A DNA stretch of 64,000 nt from Acidimicrobiia bacterium. Its GTDB lineage: Bacteria > Actinomycetota > Acidimicrobiia > Spongiisociales > Spongiisociaceae. The position numbers were made by a program, and so were the translations under genes. This document shows, piece by piece, positions 1-9,505 of the stretch. The notes beneath the pieces are model-generated. The model searched no databases. It had not been told where the DNA came from and saw nothing but the letters and a program-made list of their open reading frames with translations. The stretch lies in NCBI GenBank assembly GCA_021296345.1, contig JAGWAN010000011.1, positions 1 to 64,000 on the forward strand, written 5' to 3'. Within the stretch, counting starts at the first letter, position 1, and each line of letters opens with the position of its first letter.

Positions 1-1899
1 GTTCGCCGCCCGCTCCGGGGCCGTATCGAACAGGGCGTCCCAGAGAGGGGTGACGTCGGCGCCGGAGCGAACTCGAAGATCCTGGTCCGCGCCTGCGGCC
101 CGGGCGGCGGTGGCGACCGGTTCGGAGGGTGGACCTTGGGGGCCGCCCCGGTTGAGGGAGTTGAGAATCGAGATCGGAGAGTTGGCAGAGGCGATCGGCC
201 CCGCCGGAGTCGGGAACACCAGCACGTTCTCGACTTCGTTCAGTCTCTCACTGGCTGAGACCAGGGCGTTGTGGACCTCTGGTCTGGAGAGGTCATCACC
301 TTCGATCAACACCTGGGTGGATTCCCCGAGACCCCCTCCGAACTCCTCCTGCAGGATCTCCAGCGCCTGGATTCCAGGAGCGTCGCTGGGCAGGAAGTCG
401 GTGAACGAGAAGCGGGTTTCCACTTGGGAGAGTCCCCACACCCCCAGGCCTCCCAACACCATGGCTGCCAGAACCATCACGACGGGTATCTTCTCCGCGA
501 GCACCGAGGTACGGGCTATCAGAGAAGGCAGGAGGCGTTCCGAGTTGGCTTTCATGCCGGCCACGGGCAGGGAGCCCTTGGATTCGATCCGGCGGTCCAC
601 CTTCCGGGCCACGATCAGCAGCCGCACGAAGGCCCAGGAGAGCTTGCCCCGCCGCTCGGTCCGACGATCCAGGATCTTGCGGGCCGCCGGGAAGAAGGTG
701 AGGGTCAGGACGAACGAGGCGATTATTCCGACCGCCGCCAGGATCCCGAAGTCCTTCAGCGCCGGCACCGGGTTGAAGATGTTGGTGAGGAAACCGATGG
801 CGGTGGTGACGGTGGCCAGCACCAGGGCTACACCCACCGTGCCGATGGCGGTGCGGGCGGCGCCGTCCACATCCTGTCCGCGGCCGATCTCCTCGCGGTA
901 GCGGGTGGTGATGTGGATTCCGTAGTCGACCCCCAATCCGATGAGAAGTATGGGGATGATCTGGGTGACATTGTTGAAGGAGGCGATGATCCCTGCTCGT
1001 TCCAGCAGCACTCCGATCCCCTGCATGAAAGTGATGGCGGCGAAGATGGTGAAGAGGGTGAGCAGGGTGTCGGCGAGGGTCCGGCGCCCCGATTGAATGA
1101 GGGCGCCCCGCCCCGGCGGCTTGAGCCAGTACACGAAACAGAGAATGACGAGAATGATCAGTGCGGCCATCCCGAAGAGCCGTCCGATCTCGCTCCCGGC
1201 ATCACCACTATCTTCGAAGAGCAGGGTGAAGCTGAAGGGAATGACCTCCAACCCTTCGGGGGTGGGTATCGCCCGTAGGGCGTCCGCAACCGCCGAATCG
1301 TTCTCGATTGCCTGGTCGAAGGCCTCTTCCTCGAGCCCCACCGGCACCTTGGTGAATATCAGAATCAGACCAGCCTGGGCTGTCGCCGAGGACGGGCCCC
1401 CGTTGCGGCTGACCAGCGACGCGAACTGCGGATTGGCCTCCGGTCCCGTGGTGGCCTGGATGTATAGGTCCTTCACGTCCTGATCACCGGCGACGAGGGC
1501 GCCGTTCTCTGCGGCCATGTCAATGGCCGGGTCTAGGTAGCTGAACGAGGCGCCCCTCCCGGGAACGGACGAGAGCTTGCCGGCTAGGGCCTCGCTAGCG
1601 AGGGCGGTGTTGATGTCGGTGACCACGTCGTAGGCATCCTTGGTGAAGACGTCGCCTCCCTCCTTGCGGACGATCACCTGGATGACGCTCTCCTGGGTGT
1701 CGTCGCTGCCGAACAAGTCGCTGATCCGGTCGGAGGCCAGCAGTTCCGGGTTGTCGGGCGAGAGGCCCTCGTTGCCCTGTCCTATCTCGACCTGGGTGGA
1801 CAAGAAGCCGAAAATCCCGAACAGGACCAGCGTGGTTGTCACTACCGCCCAGGGCGCTCTCGACACCAAGAACGCGAAGGCTCTGACGAACGTCTTCAC
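1..1899 (-). CDS. RND/MMPL-family membrane exporter, 3' end cut off
   Basis: A single frame stays open from a GTG at 1897-1899 to the left edge (633 codons, no stop seen), so the C-terminus is missing. An AGAGG ribosome site lies about 7 nt upstream. The N-terminus reads VKTFVRAFAFLVSRAPWAVV and runs into a membrane helix followed by a periplasmic-loop start (STQVEIGQGNEG). Near residue 320 the helix motif LLIGLGVDYGIHIT is visible; this GxxxDYG signature is typical of MMPL/hopanoid-RND transporters, which export lipids or hydrophobic compounds using the proton gradient. The substrate cannot be told. The assignment to the superfamily is firm; the subfamily is open. Confidence 0.85.
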   Translation of the reverse strand, partial: MKTFVRAFAFLVSRAPWAVVTTTLVLFGIFGFLSTQVEIGQGNEGLSPDNPELLASDRISDLFGSDDTQESVIQVIVRKEGGDVFTKDAYDVVTDINTALASEALAGKLSSVPGRGASFSYLDPAIDMAAENGALVAGDQDVKDLYIQATTGPEANPQFASLVSRNGGPSSATAQAGLILIFTKVPVGLEEEAFDQAIENDSAVADALRAIPTPEGLEVIPFSFTLLFEDSGDAGSEIGRLFGMAALIILVILCFVYWLKPPGRGALIQSGRRTLADTLLTLFTIFAAITFMQGIGVLLERAGIIASFNNVTQIIPILLIGLGVDYGIHITTRYREEIGRGQDVDGAARTAIGTVGVALVLATVTTAIGFLTNIFNPVPALKDFGILAAVGIIASFVLTLTFFPAARKILDRRTERRGKLSWAFVRLLIVARKVDRRIESKGSLPVAGMKANSERLLPSLIARTSVLAEKIPVVMVLAAMVLGGLGVWGLSQVETRFSFTDFLPSDAPGIQALEILQEEFGGGLGESTQVLIEGDDLSRPEVHNALVSASERLNEVENVLVFPTPAGPIASANSPISILNSLNRGGPQGPPSEPVATAARAAGADQDLRVRSGADVTPLWDALFDTAPERAAN

Positions 1900-2224
1900 A
1901 CAGGTTCCTCTCTGGGTCAGGTCGGCGGCGGTGGAGGGGGCATCTGCTACTTCCGCCGGCAGGCTCCTTCCGCCAGGGGGCTACTTGCACCCAGGTTTTA
2001 CAGAGACTCGGTGCAGTCCCGCGGCTAGTTGGTAGTTGGTAGTTGGCGGTCGGGACTGGGGCAGTTGCTCCCACCTGCCGCTTCGCGAGGCTCCTTTGCC
2101 TCGGCGCGATGGAGATCCAGACGGCTTTACTGCCGATGGGATCATCTAATCCAATACGAGCCTATAGCTAACCAGTAAATTGAGTGGTCCTACCAACTAG
2201 CAACTCGTAACTAGCAGCTAGCAG
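1900..2224. other. Gene-free stretch between ligD-like gene and the exporter
   Basis: This 325 bp stretch has no convincing reading frame. Both ends are made of TAGTTG/TAGCTG repeats in opposite orientation (see the family 4 repeat). The middle must hold the promoter of the exporter, which reads leftwards, but I see no clear -35/-10 pair. Confidence 0.5.
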
Positions 2225-2227
2225 CTA
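2025..2227. repeat. Family 4 TAGTTG repeat, long inverted pair
   Basis: The left arm (2025-2050) contains three TAGTTGG units. The right arm (about 2190-2227) contains the complementary CCAACTAGCAACT and several AGCAGCTA units. The outer end of the right arm, read on the minus strand, is the TAG stop codon of the LigD-like gene followed by CTGCTAGCTGCTAGTTACG. The same repeat type occurs at 17366-17437 and 60012-60068. Confidence 0.6.
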
Positions 2228-3223
2228 CTTCCAGTTGGCCTTTACCATCTTGGAGGGCTGCACTCTGGGTGGTTCCCCCGGCATCTTGGGGTAGTTGGGC
2301 GGCCAGGGCGCGTCGCCCACGCCGTCCGCTTCGTCCCTCTCCACCCACTCGAGCAGCTGTTCGATCCGCCCGGGGTGTTCGTCGATCCCGTCGGTCAGGT
2401 CGCCCACCGCCGCGTACCGTCGATGGAAGCGATCCATCGGGAAGTCCTCGATTTCCACATCGGGTAGCTCTTCCCACGTGACAGGGGCTGATACGTATCC
2501 CGTGGGGCGGACCCCGTAGGCCGAGGAAACGGTCTTGTCCCACGCGTTCTGGTTGTAGTCGATGAACACTCCGCGCCGCTCTTCCTTCCACCATCGCGTG
2601 GTGATCAGCTCCGGATGGCGGCGCTCCATCTCGCGACCGAACGCCAGCACCGCCCGGCGGGTCTGGTAGAAGACCCATTCCGGTTCGATGCGCACGTAGA
2701 CATGGATACCACGGCTTCCGGAGGTCTTGGGCCATCCCACCAGGCCGACCTCATCGAGGAGATCCCTGGTTGCGAGCGCGGCGCGCTTGACGTCGGCGAA
2801 CGTGAACCCTTCGGTGGGGTCGAGGTCGAGCCGGAGTTCGTCCGGGTGATCCAGGTCCTCGGCTCGTACCGGCCACGGATGCAGGTCCAGGCAACCAAGC
2901 TGGACGAGCCTCAGGATGTCGGCCTGGGAGCGAGGCACGTTCATCCGGCCGGGCCGCTGGGACGGGAAGCGCATCGGAGCGGTCTCGAAGGGGGTGTTCT
3001 TAGGCGCCCGCTTGTGGTAGATCGGCGCCGTGTCTACGTTCTTCATGTAACGTTTCATCATGGTGGGGCGGCCGAACACGCCGCGCAGACATCCCTCGGC
3101 CACTGTCCGGAAGTAGCGGACCACGTCCAGCTTCGTCCATCCCTGCCGGGAGAAGACCAGCCGATCGGGCGAGGTTATCCGGACTTCCTCACCGGCGACT
3201 CCAACCATGGTGGCGCTTGCCAT
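2225..3223 (-). CDS. LigD-type polymerase/primase domain protein
   Basis: A 332-residue protein matching the LigD polymerase domain (archaeo-eukaryotic primase superfamily), used in bacterial end joining to fill gaps with ribo- or deoxynucleotides. The metal-binding pair is D133/D135 in [10 protein letters not shown], followed by [12 protein letters not shown] (166-177) that binds the nucleotide triphosphate, and FIDYNQN further on. No ligase or nuclease domain is attached and no ku gene lies in the window. The length is that of a stand-alone PolDom protein. The start is the ATG at 3221-3223; the ATG five codons later is also possible. The TAG stop falls in a family 4 repeat. The downstream neighbour is the exporter; the upstream one is etfA, 85 bp away. 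Confidence 0.88.
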   Translation of the reverse strand: MASATMVGVAGEEVRITSPDRLVFSRQGWTKLDVVRYFRTVAEGCLRGVFGRPTMMKRYMKNVDTAPIYHKRAPKNTPFETAPMRFPSQRPGRMNVPRSQADILRLVQLGCLDLHPWPVRAEDLDHPDELRLDLDPTEGFTFADVKRAALATRDLLDEVGLVGWPKTSGSRGIHVYVRIEPEWVFYQTRRAVLAFGREMERRHPELITTRWWKEERRGVFIDYNQNAWDKTVSSAYGVRPTGYVSAPVTWEELPDVEIEDFPMDRFHRRYAAVGDLTDGIDEHPGRIEQLLEWVERDEADGVGDAPWPPNYPKMPGEPPRVQPSKMVKANWK

Positions 3224-3308
3224 GCGGTCACGCTACCGGATTGAAACGGGCGTGGGTGCCGTCCGGTGGGTGTTGCACGAGGAGCCCGGAACGGCCCGGC
3301 GACCCTGG

Positions 3309-4259
3309 TCAGTCCCGGCTGCGGAGCGTCTCGGCGAGCCTGGGCAGGACGTGGTGCACATCGCCGACGATCCCGAGGTCGGCAACCGAGAAGATCGGCG
3401 CTTCCGGGTCCTTGTTGATCGCCACGATACGTTTCGAGTCCTTCATCCCTACCAGATGCTGCATGGCGCCCGATACCCCGCAGGCGATGTAGACCTCGGG
3501 CTTCACGGTCTTGCCGGTCTGCCCTACCTGTTTGGCGTAAGGAACCCAGCCGGCGTCCACGATCGCCCGGGTTGCTCCGGTGGCGGCGCCCAACGGCTCG
3601 GCGACGCTCTCGATCAGAGAGTAGGCCTCCGCGCTCCCCAGCCCTCGGCCCCCGCTGATGATGACCTTGGCGCTCCCCAGCTGGGGTCCCTCCGCCTGCT
3701 CGACGGTTGTGTCCACCACCTGAGGTGATCCTGCGTGCCCGGCATCGGGGAGCGGGTATTCCTCGACCCGGCTAACGGTGCCTCCTCGTTCCTCGGCGGA
3801 GAAGGACTTGGGTCGCACCAGCACCAGGTGCGGACCCGGGCCGGTGAAGGCCGTTCGGACCAGCTGCGTGCCCCCGAAGACCTCGGTGGTGACGGTACAG
3901 CCGTCATCGATCGCCACATCCACCGCGTTCGATATCACCGGCCGGTCGATGCGGGCTGCCAGCCGGCCCGCCACGTCCCGCGATGTGTAGGTCTGGGCGA
4001 ATAGCACCGCCCCGGGAGACTCCCGTTCGACCAGCTCGGCCAGGGCCGCCGTGGCGGCCGCCGCGGGGAGGTCGCCGCCCCCGGTCAGGTTGTACACGGT
4101 TGATGCCCCGTGGGCACCGAGGACGGCGAGGGCCTCCCCGGAAGCCTGTCCCAGGTAGACGGCTACCGCTTCACCATGGGAGGCAGCCTTGGACAGCACC
4201 TCCAGGGCGGGCTCGCCCGGCCCGCGTTCGGTAGCTTCCGCGAAAACCCAGACAGCCAT
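3309..4259 (-). CDS. etfA: Electron transfer flavoprotein alpha subunit
   Basis: A 316-residue protein with the ETF-alpha layout: an N-terminal nucleotide-fold domain ([13 protein letters not shown]) and the C-terminal FAD domain with [31 protein letters not shown] and [11 protein letters not shown]. With EtfB it carries electrons from acyl-CoA or other flavin dehydrogenases to the membrane quinone pool. Its ATG (4257-4259) directly abuts the stop of etfB, so the two are translated in series and made in equal amounts. No dehydrogenase or ETF-quinone oxidoreductase gene is adjacent. Confidence 0.95.
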   Translation of the reverse strand: MAVWVFAEATERGPGEPALEVLSKAASHGEAVAVYLGQASGEALAVLGAHGASTVYNLTGGGDLPAAAATAALAELVERESPGAVLFAQTYTSRDVAGRLAARIDRPVISNAVDVAIDDGCTVTTEVFGGTQLVRTAFTGPGPHLVLVRPKSFSAEERGGTVSRVEEYPLPDAGHAGSPQVVDTTVEQAEGPQLGSAKVIISGGRGLGSAEAYSLIESVAEPLGAATGATRAIVDAGWVPYAKQVGQTGKTVKPEVYIACGVSGAMQHLVGMKDSKRIVAINKDPEAPIFSVADLGIVGDVHHVLPRLAETLRSRD

Positions 4260-5018
4260 CTAGACCACCCTCGCCGCCTCGAGGAACTCCACGATGCGAA
4301 GATGGCCGGTACCGCTGTCCTCCACCACCTCGCCGGCTTGCCGTTCCGGGGCCGGCGCCACCGAGACGACCGTCTGACCAGGGTCGCACGATACGGACAG
4401 GTCGGCCGCGGTCAAGGTATCGACCGGTTTGCTCCGGGCCGCCATGATGCCCCGGAAGGTGGGATAGCGGGGTTCGACGGCCCCGGCGGTGACGGACAGG
4501 ACGGCGGGGAGCGGCGAGAGGACCACATCGAAGCCTGATGCGGTCTGGCGCTCGATGCGCAGGGCGGGTCCGTCCATCTCCACCCGCCGAGCGAAGGTCA
4601 GCGCCGGTACCCCGAGTAGTTCGGCAGTCATCTGGGGCACCACGCCCGAGTAGCCGTCGGTGGACTCGACACCTGTGACGAGAACGTCGAACCCTTCACG
4701 GCGGGCGGCGGCGGCGAGGACCTTGGCAGTGGTCAGGGCGTCGCTGTCCTCCAGGGCGGGGTCGTCGATGAGGACCGCCTTGCCGACCCCCATGGCCAGG
4801 GCTTGGCGGATTCCCTGCATGGTGCCGGTCGGACCCATGGACAGGAGGGTCACCGCGCCCTCCGTCTGTTCGGCCAGCTGGAGACCCACCTCGATCCCGT
4901 ATCGATCCGTGTCGTCCAGCACCTGCTCCGGTGGTCTCACCAGGCGGCTGGTATCCGGATCGAGCGACGAGGGGGAGGCCGGATCCGGTATCTGCTTCAC
5001 GCACACCAGTATCTGCAC
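4260..5018 (-). CDS. etfB: Electron transfer flavoprotein beta subunit
   Basis: A 252-residue ETF-beta protein. It begins MQILVCVKQIPDPASPS, the usual ETF-beta start, and carries the AMP-binding part (DALTTAKVLAAAARREG, LVTGVESTDGYSGVVPQM). It partners EtfA, encoded immediately downstream with no gap. Upstream lies a family 1 repeat element (5146-5250) and then deoA, so the etf pair may either read through from the salvage operon or have its own promoter in 5019-5145. The family call is secure; the physiological electron donor is unknown. Confidence 0.95.
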   Translation of the reverse strand: MQILVCVKQIPDPASPSSLDPDTSRLVRPPEQVLDDTDRYGIEVGLQLAEQTEGAVTLLSMGPTGTMQGIRQALAMGVGKAVLIDDPALEDSDALTTAKVLAAAARREGFDVLVTGVESTDGYSGVVPQMTAELLGVPALTFARRVEMDGPALRIERQTASGFDVVLSPLPAVLSVTAGAVEPRYPTFRGIMAARSKPVDTLTAADLSVSCDPGQTVVSVAPAPERQAGEVVEDSGTGHLRIVEFLEAARVV

Positions 5019-5145
5019 TGCCTATGAACTCCTGACAACCCGACAAACCTGCTGGGACGGGCTGATCCTAGCCGTCTGCGGCGGCATTGAGGCGTGCCGG
5101 CGACGAGCATGGCACGCCTAGCCGGGGTTCAAGCAGCCGGCCCTT

Positions 5146-5250
5146 TAGGAGGGTGCTGAAAAAGACGAGGATGGGTTGGCCCGTGATGTCTCGATCCGGG
5201 GTTCGTTGTGGATTACGGGGCCAACTGGATATTTTTCAGTACCCGCCTAG
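5146..5250. repeat. Family 1 hairpin element, copy A
   Basis: About 105 bp. The ends are inverted repeats (TAGGAGGGTGCTGAAAAA on the left, TTTTTCAGTACCCGCCTAG on the right). A second nested pair follows (GGGTTGGCCCG against CGGGGCCAAC). On the minus strand the first TAG of the element (5247-5249) is the stop codon of deoA. The sequence lies between deoA and etfB. I take this copy as the reference orientation for the family. Confidence 0.85.
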
Positions 5251-6545
5251 CCGACCGTTTCCAGGATGAGGGGTCGCTGATCCGGCTCCAGATCGCCGAT
5301 GACGTAGGCGCGCTCGACGAGACGCGAGGCGCGCGCTGCGAGGCGGGGATCGTTGAAGCGAAGGGTGGCCAGCACGTCGCCCCTCCGCACCTCGTCACCC
5401 ACCTTGGCGGACAGCGTGATGCCCACCCCGTGATCTATCCGATCCTCCATGGTCTCGCGGCCGGCGCCGAGACTCATGGCCGCCAGCCCCATGTCCCGAG
5501 CGTCGATGGAGGTGACGTAGCCTTCTCCGGTTGTCCGGATCCTCCGGGCGTGTGCCGCTCCGGGAAGCCTTTCGGGTTGTTCCACCACTCTCGGATCGCC
5601 CCCCTGGGCCTTGATCATCTCGGCGAGCTTGGCTAGCCCGGCCCCGGACTCCAGACTCCGGTGGATCCGGTCGACGGCGCCATCCACCCCGGCCGCCTCC
5701 AGCATGTGGATACCGAGTGTCTTCACCAGCAGGGCAAGGTCGGCCGGACCCTTACCGCGCAGCACGGCTATCGCCTCGGCGACTTCGTTGGCATTGCCGA
5801 CTTCTCGCCCGAGTGGTTGGTCCATACCGGTCAGGAGCGCCCTGGTGACGACACCATGGGACCTGCCGATCCCGACCATGGTCCTGGCGAGCCTGCGCGC
5901 GTCTTCGACGGTCTCCATGAAGGCGCCAGTCCCCACCTTTATGTCCAGCACCAGCGCATCAAGGCCTTCGACCAGCTTCTTGGACATGATCGAAGAACTG
6001 ATGAGGGGCAACGAGGACACCGTGGCGGTGCTGTCGCGGAGGGCGTACAGGATCCGGTCGGCCGGGACGATCCGGTCGGACTGGCCGGCGATGATCACCC
6101 CGGACCGGGTGGCTATCCGTCCGAACTCCTTGGGGCTGAAGGCGGTTCGCAAGCCCCGGATCGACTCCAGCTTGTCGAGGGTTCCTCCGGTGTGTCCCAG
6201 GCCCCGGCCCGACATCATCGGTACGGTCACGCCACAGGCAGCGACCAGCGGGGCCAGGGAAAGGCTCACCTTGTCGCCCACCCCACCTGTCGAGTGCTTG
6301 TCGACCTTGGGCACGGTGGAGGGAATGCTCAGGCGTTCTCCGGATTCGATCATGGCGGCGGTGAGCGTGGCCAGCTCGGGGTCCGACATCCCGCGGAAGT
6401 AGATGGCCATGAGCATGGCGGCTGCCTGGTAGTCCGGGATCGAGCGGCGTACCACGCCGGTTACGAAGTCCCGGATATCCTCGGTGTCGAGTTCTCCGCC
6501 GTCGCGCTTGTGGCGGATCGCCTCCCGGATACCCCGCCCGCTCAT
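5247..6545 (-). CDS. deoA: Pyrimidine-nucleoside / thymidine phosphorylase
   Basis: A 432-residue protein that cleaves thymidine (or uridine) with phosphate to the free base and (deoxy)ribose-1-phosphate. Visible family motifs are KHSTGGVGDK (residues 83-92, phosphate loop), SGRGLGHTGGTLDKLE (about 113-128) and the C-terminal region of this family. I place the start at the ATG 6543-6545, which overlaps the stop of the upstream atl gene as ATGA. The frame stays open further upstream but that part lies over atl and has no similarity. The length is normal for the family. The TAG stop is the end of a family 1 repeat. Confidence 0.93.
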   Translation of the reverse strand: MSGRGIREAIRHKRDGGELDTEDIRDFVTGVVRRSIPDYQAAAMLMAIYFRGMSDPELATLTAAMIESGERLSIPSTVPKVDKHSTGGVGDKVSLSLAPLVAACGVTVPMMSGRGLGHTGGTLDKLESIRGLRTAFSPKEFGRIATRSGVIIAGQSDRIVPADRILYALRDSTATVSSLPLISSSIMSKKLVEGLDALVLDIKVGTGAFMETVEDARRLARTMVGIGRSHGVVTRALLTGMDQPLGREVGNANEVAEAIAVLRGKGPADLALLVKTLGIHMLEAAGVDGAVDRIHRSLESGAGLAKLAEMIKAQGGDPRVVEQPERLPGAAHARRIRTTGEGYVTSIDARDMGLAAMSLGAGRETMEDRIDHGVGITLSAKVGDEVRRGDVLATLRFNDPRLAARASRLVERAYVIGDLEPDQRPLILETVG

Positions 6546-6853
6546 CCCGGCGTTCCCTCGCGGGCCCGTACCACCCGGTTGTGCCGGATTGCCAGCCCTT
6601 CTCGGGCCAGCCGGAGGGCATGTTCCTCCTCCTGGCCCGGGACGAGCCGGCCGTCTCTTGTGACCACTCGCCACCATGGCAGGCCGTCCGAGTTTGCCAG
6701 AATCCGTCCGACAGCCCGGGCGGCGCCCGCCCGGCCGGCTTCGGCCGCGATCTCGCCGTAGGTGGCTACCTCCCCCTCGGCGAGCCTTTCGACCATGGAA
6801 CACACACGCTCGGCAAATGTCCGCCCGCCCCCGTCGGCGGGAACGGTGCTCAC
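6542..6853 (-). CDS. Alkyltransferase-like (Atl/MGMT-fold) DNA-binding protein
   Basis: A 103-residue protein of the O6-methylguanine-DNA methyltransferase C-terminal fold. It keeps the wing and helix-turn-helix parts (VERLAEGEVATYGEIAAEAGR, GRILANSDGLPWWRVV) but the catalytic PCHRV motif reads PWWRV, so it has no alkyl-acceptor cysteine. Known Atl proteins of this type bind bulky O6-alkylguanine lesions and hand them to nucleotide excision repair. It begins at a GTG (6851-6853) overlapping the upp stop (GTGA) and ends overlapping the deoA start, so it is the middle gene of a tightly coupled operon upp-atl-deoA. Confidence 0.87.
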   Translation of the reverse strand: MSTVPADGGGRTFAERVCSMVERLAEGEVATYGEIAAEAGRAGAARAVGRILANSDGLPWWRVVTRDGRLVPGQEEEHALRLAREGLAIRHNRVVRAREGTPG

Positions 6854-7470
6854 GGTGTGTCGAAGAGCCGGTCGCCCATGTCGCCCAGTCCGGGCACGAT
6901 GAAGAAGTTGTCGTTCAGGCGGGGGTCGATGGCGGCGGTGACCACCTCCACATCGGGATGCTCGCGCTCCATCCGGGCGGCGCCCTCGGGTGTGGCCACC
7001 ACGCAGAGGGCGACTACATGCGTCGCCCCGGCCTCCTTGACCCGCTCCACCGCCCAGCCGAGCGAGCCTCCCGTGGCGAGCATGGGCTCCAGAACCAGGA
7101 CGGTTCGCTCCCGCATCTCGGGGAACTTGGTGTAGTAGGCCATCGGGCGGGCGGTCTCCTCATCCCTCTCGACTCCTGCGTATCCGATCGCCACGTCGGG
7201 CACGAGGTCGACCACCGCATCGACCAATCCCAGTCCGGCCCGGAGTACCGCGACTGCCACGAGCGGCCGGCCGGGTCGGTACCCCGTGGTCGGTGAGAGG
7301 GGCGTTTCCAGGCGGTACTCGGTCTCGGGCAACCTTGATGTGGCTTCCAGGGTGAGGATGTACGAGAGGCGGCGGGTAGCACGGCGGAACTCGGCCGTAC
7401 CGGTGGCCCGGTCGCGGAGAGTGCTCAGGTAGTGGCGGCTCAGCGGGTGGTCTACGACGGTGATTCCCAA
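6850..7470 (-). CDS. upp: Uracil phosphoribosyltransferase
   Basis: A 206-residue enzyme joining uracil and PRPP to give UMP. Motifs visible are YRPGRPLVAVAVLRAGLGL and the PRPP loop VLVLEPMLATGGSL, with the C-terminal IDPRLNDNFFIVPGLGDMGD typical of Upp. The frame is open further upstream, but the start is best placed at the TTG 7468-7470 (MGITVVDHPLSRHYL): it has a GGAGGGG ribosome site 8 nt before it and gives the usual family length. It is the first gene of the upp-atl-deoA salvage unit and is divergent from ffh; both promoters must lie in 7471-7606. Confidence 0.92.
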   Translation of the reverse strand: MGITVVDHPLSRHYLSTLRDRATGTAEFRRATRRLSYILTLEATSRLPETEYRLETPLSPTTGYRPGRPLVAVAVLRAGLGLVDAVVDLVPDVAIGYAGVERDEETARPMAYYTKFPEMRERTVLVLEPMLATGGSLGWAVERVKEAGATHVVALCVVATPEGAARMEREHPDVEVVTAAIDPRLNDNFFIVPGLGDMGDRLFDTP

Positions 7471-7606
7471 ATGGACTTCCCCTCCGTTATGGCGCCGAGG
7501 CAATCTGGGCGCCGCTATCCGGAGGATACCCCCGCCATACCACACCGCCATTCCGCAGACAGACCACTAGTTTGTTTCCAGCAACCCCACGAGGAGTCCT
7601 GTACCG

Positions 7607-9079
7607 GTGTTCGAATCCCTGACAGCCCGCTTCGAGGAGGCGTTCGGTCGTATACGGGGCCGGGGCCGCCTGAGTGAGCGTCAGGTCGACGAAACCCTGC
7701 GCGAGGTGCGCCGGGCACTCCTGGAGGCCGACGTGAACCTGGAGGTCGCCGACCGCCTGCTCGACCGGATCCGGGTCCGGGCGGTCGGCGCTGAGGTGAT
7801 CAAGAGTGTCACGCCAGGCCATCAGGTGGTCAAGATCGTCCACGAGTCCCTCCTCGAGACGTTGGGTACTGAAGCTGTACCCCTGGTACCCACCGATGCA
7901 AAACCCCATACCGCGCTGGTGGTCGGGCTGCAGGGCTCGGGCAAGACCACTACCGCCGCCAAGCTGGCCCACCACTACCGGCGCTCCGGGGAGAGCGTTC
8001 TGATGGTGGCGGCCGATCTGGTGCGTCCCGGAGCGGTGGAGCAGCTGCACCAGCTGGGTGAACGGATCGGCATCCCCGTGTTCGAGGGCGGTCGAAGGAA
8101 CCCGGTATCTGTGGTGAGAAGCGCGCTCCGGCAGGCTGACCGGGAGGGTATCGATGTCGTGGTGGTCGACACCGCCGGCCGTTTCCAGATCGACCGGGCC
8201 CTGATGAACGAGTTGGGCGCCATGGCTCGCATCGCCTCGCCCCACGAGGTGCTGCTGGTGCTGGACGCCATGACCGGGCAGGAATCGGTGGCGGTGGCCA
8301 GAGGCTTCTCGAAGCACATCGATCTGACGGGTGTGGTGCTCTCGAAGCTCGACAGCGATGCCCGGGGCGGTGCGGCTATCTCGGTGAGGGAGGCGACCGG
8401 CTACCCGATCAAGTTGGTGGGTACCGGTGAGGCACCCCGCGATCTGGAAGTGTTCCATCCCGAGCGGATGGCGTCCCGCATACTGGGCATGGGCGACGTG
8501 CTGACCCTTATCGAGAGGGCTGAGGAGGCCGTAGACCAGCAGCAAGCGGCCGACATGGCTCAGCGCCTGCTCCGGGCCGAGTTCACGCTTGACGATTACA
8601 TCGAACAGGTGAAGAGCCTGCGCAGGATGGGGTCGGTGGGGGAGCTACTTGGTATGATCCCCGGTGCGCGTCCCGCTATGGCGGATGCGCAGGCGGTAGA
8701 TCGTGAGGTTGGCCGCTCGGAGGCGATCATCTGCTCGATGACCCCCGCCGAACGGGCTAACCCCAAGGTCATCGACGGCAGTCGCAGGCGCAGGATCGCC
8801 CTGGGTTCGGGAACTTCCGTTCAGGATGTGGTCGGTCTGGTACGGCAGTTCAACCAGATGCGCGGCATGTTCCAGTCGCTGTCCCAGGGCAAGACCAGGA
8901 TAGGTTTGCCCGGCATGCGCGGCGGGTTCCCGGGAATACCGGCCGGCGGCCTGCCGGGCGGTCTAACCGGTCCGGCTATGAAAGGTTCGGCCGGTAGCGG
9001 TCGTCGCCGTCCGGCAGGTAGACCGAAGAAGCAACCAAGAACTCCGAAAAAGCTTCAGAAGAAAAAGAAAAAGAGGTGA
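7607..9079 (+). CDS. ffh: Signal recognition particle GTPase
   Basis: A 490-residue Ffh. It has an N-terminal helical bundle, the G domain with GLQGSGKTTT (107-116), DTAGR (about 188-192), SKLDSDARGG and GTGEAPRDLEVF, then the M domain with its methionine-rich, glycine-rich signal-peptide groove (MRGMFQSL, LPGMRGGFPG). It binds signal sequences at the ribosome and, with SRP RNA and FtsY, targets membrane proteins. The C-terminus is a very lysine-rich tail (KKLQKKKKKR), longer than usual. The start is GTG at 7607. It heads the ffh-rpsP-khpA-rimM operon; rpsP follows after 3 bp. No SRP RNA gene was recognised nearby. Confidence 0.96.
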   Translation: MFESLTARFEEAFGRIRGRGRLSERQVDETLREVRRALLEADVNLEVADRLLDRIRVRAVGAEVIKSVTPGHQVVKIVHESLLETLGTEAVPLVPTDAKPHTALVVGLQGSGKTTTAAKLAHHYRRSGESVLMVAADLVRPGAVEQLHQLGERIGIPVFEGGRRNPVSVVRSALRQADREGIDVVVVDTAGRFQIDRALMNELGAMARIASPHEVLLVLDAMTGQESVAVARGFSKHIDLTGVVLSKLDSDARGGAAISVREATGYPIKLVGTGEAPRDLEVFHPERMASRILGMGDVLTLIERAEEAVDQQQAADMAQRLLRAEFTLDDYIEQVKSLRRMGSVGELLGMIPGARPAMADAQAVDREVGRSEAIICSMTPAERANPKVIDGSRRRRIALGSGTSVQDVVGLVRQFNQMRGMFQSLSQGKTRIGLPGMRGGFPGIPAGGLPGGLTGPAMKGSAGSGRRRPAGRPKKQPRTPKKLQKKKKKR

Positions 9080-9082
9080 CGA

Positions 9083-9505
9083 ATGGCGGTGAGGATCCGC
9101 CTCAGGCGAATGGGTAAGAAGAAGCAGCCGACCTACCGGGTGGTGGTGGCCGATGCGCGATCTCCCAGGGACGGTCGCATCATCGAGTCGATCGGTCGCT
9201 ATGACCCCCGCGGGGAGCCTTCGCTGGTCGAGATCGACAATGACCGGGCCCGGTACTGGCTGGGCACCGGGGCACAACCCACCGAGCGGGTGCAGAAGCT
9301 ACTTGAGATCTCCGGGGCGGTCACGCAACCGAAGGTGTCCAGGGCGGGTGTCTACCGTCTCGACGACCCTCCGCCAAGCCCGCCCCCCGATGCCGACCCC
9401 CCGGAATCGCCGGAGGGTGCCGACGAATCGGCCGCGGAAGAACCGGCCGTCTCTCCGGAGGAAAGTGAACCTGTCGGAGAGGACCAGCAGGAAGGTGGAT
9501 CATGA
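9083..9505 (+). CDS. rpsP: 30S ribosomal protein S16
   Basis: A 140-residue S16. The first 80 residues are the conserved ribosomal domain ([34 protein letters not shown]). The remainder is a proline- and glutamate-rich acidic extension ([30 protein letters not shown]) not needed for the core fold, as seen in some actinobacteria. It follows ffh by 3 bp and overlaps khpA (ATGA), so the four genes are probably one operon. Confidence 0.96.
   Translation: MAVRIRLRRMGKKKQPTYRVVVADARSPRDGRIIESIGRYDPRGEPSLVEIDNDRARYWLGTGAQPTERVQKLLEISGAVTQPKVSRAGVYRLDDPPPSPPPDADPPESPEGADESAAEEPAVSPEESEPVGEDQQEGGS

Noticed and set aside
7487-8545. Long antisense frame across ffh
   Set aside because: It is a GC-rich shadow of ffh, with no start site or family features; the same holds for antisense frames over valS, leuS and clpX.
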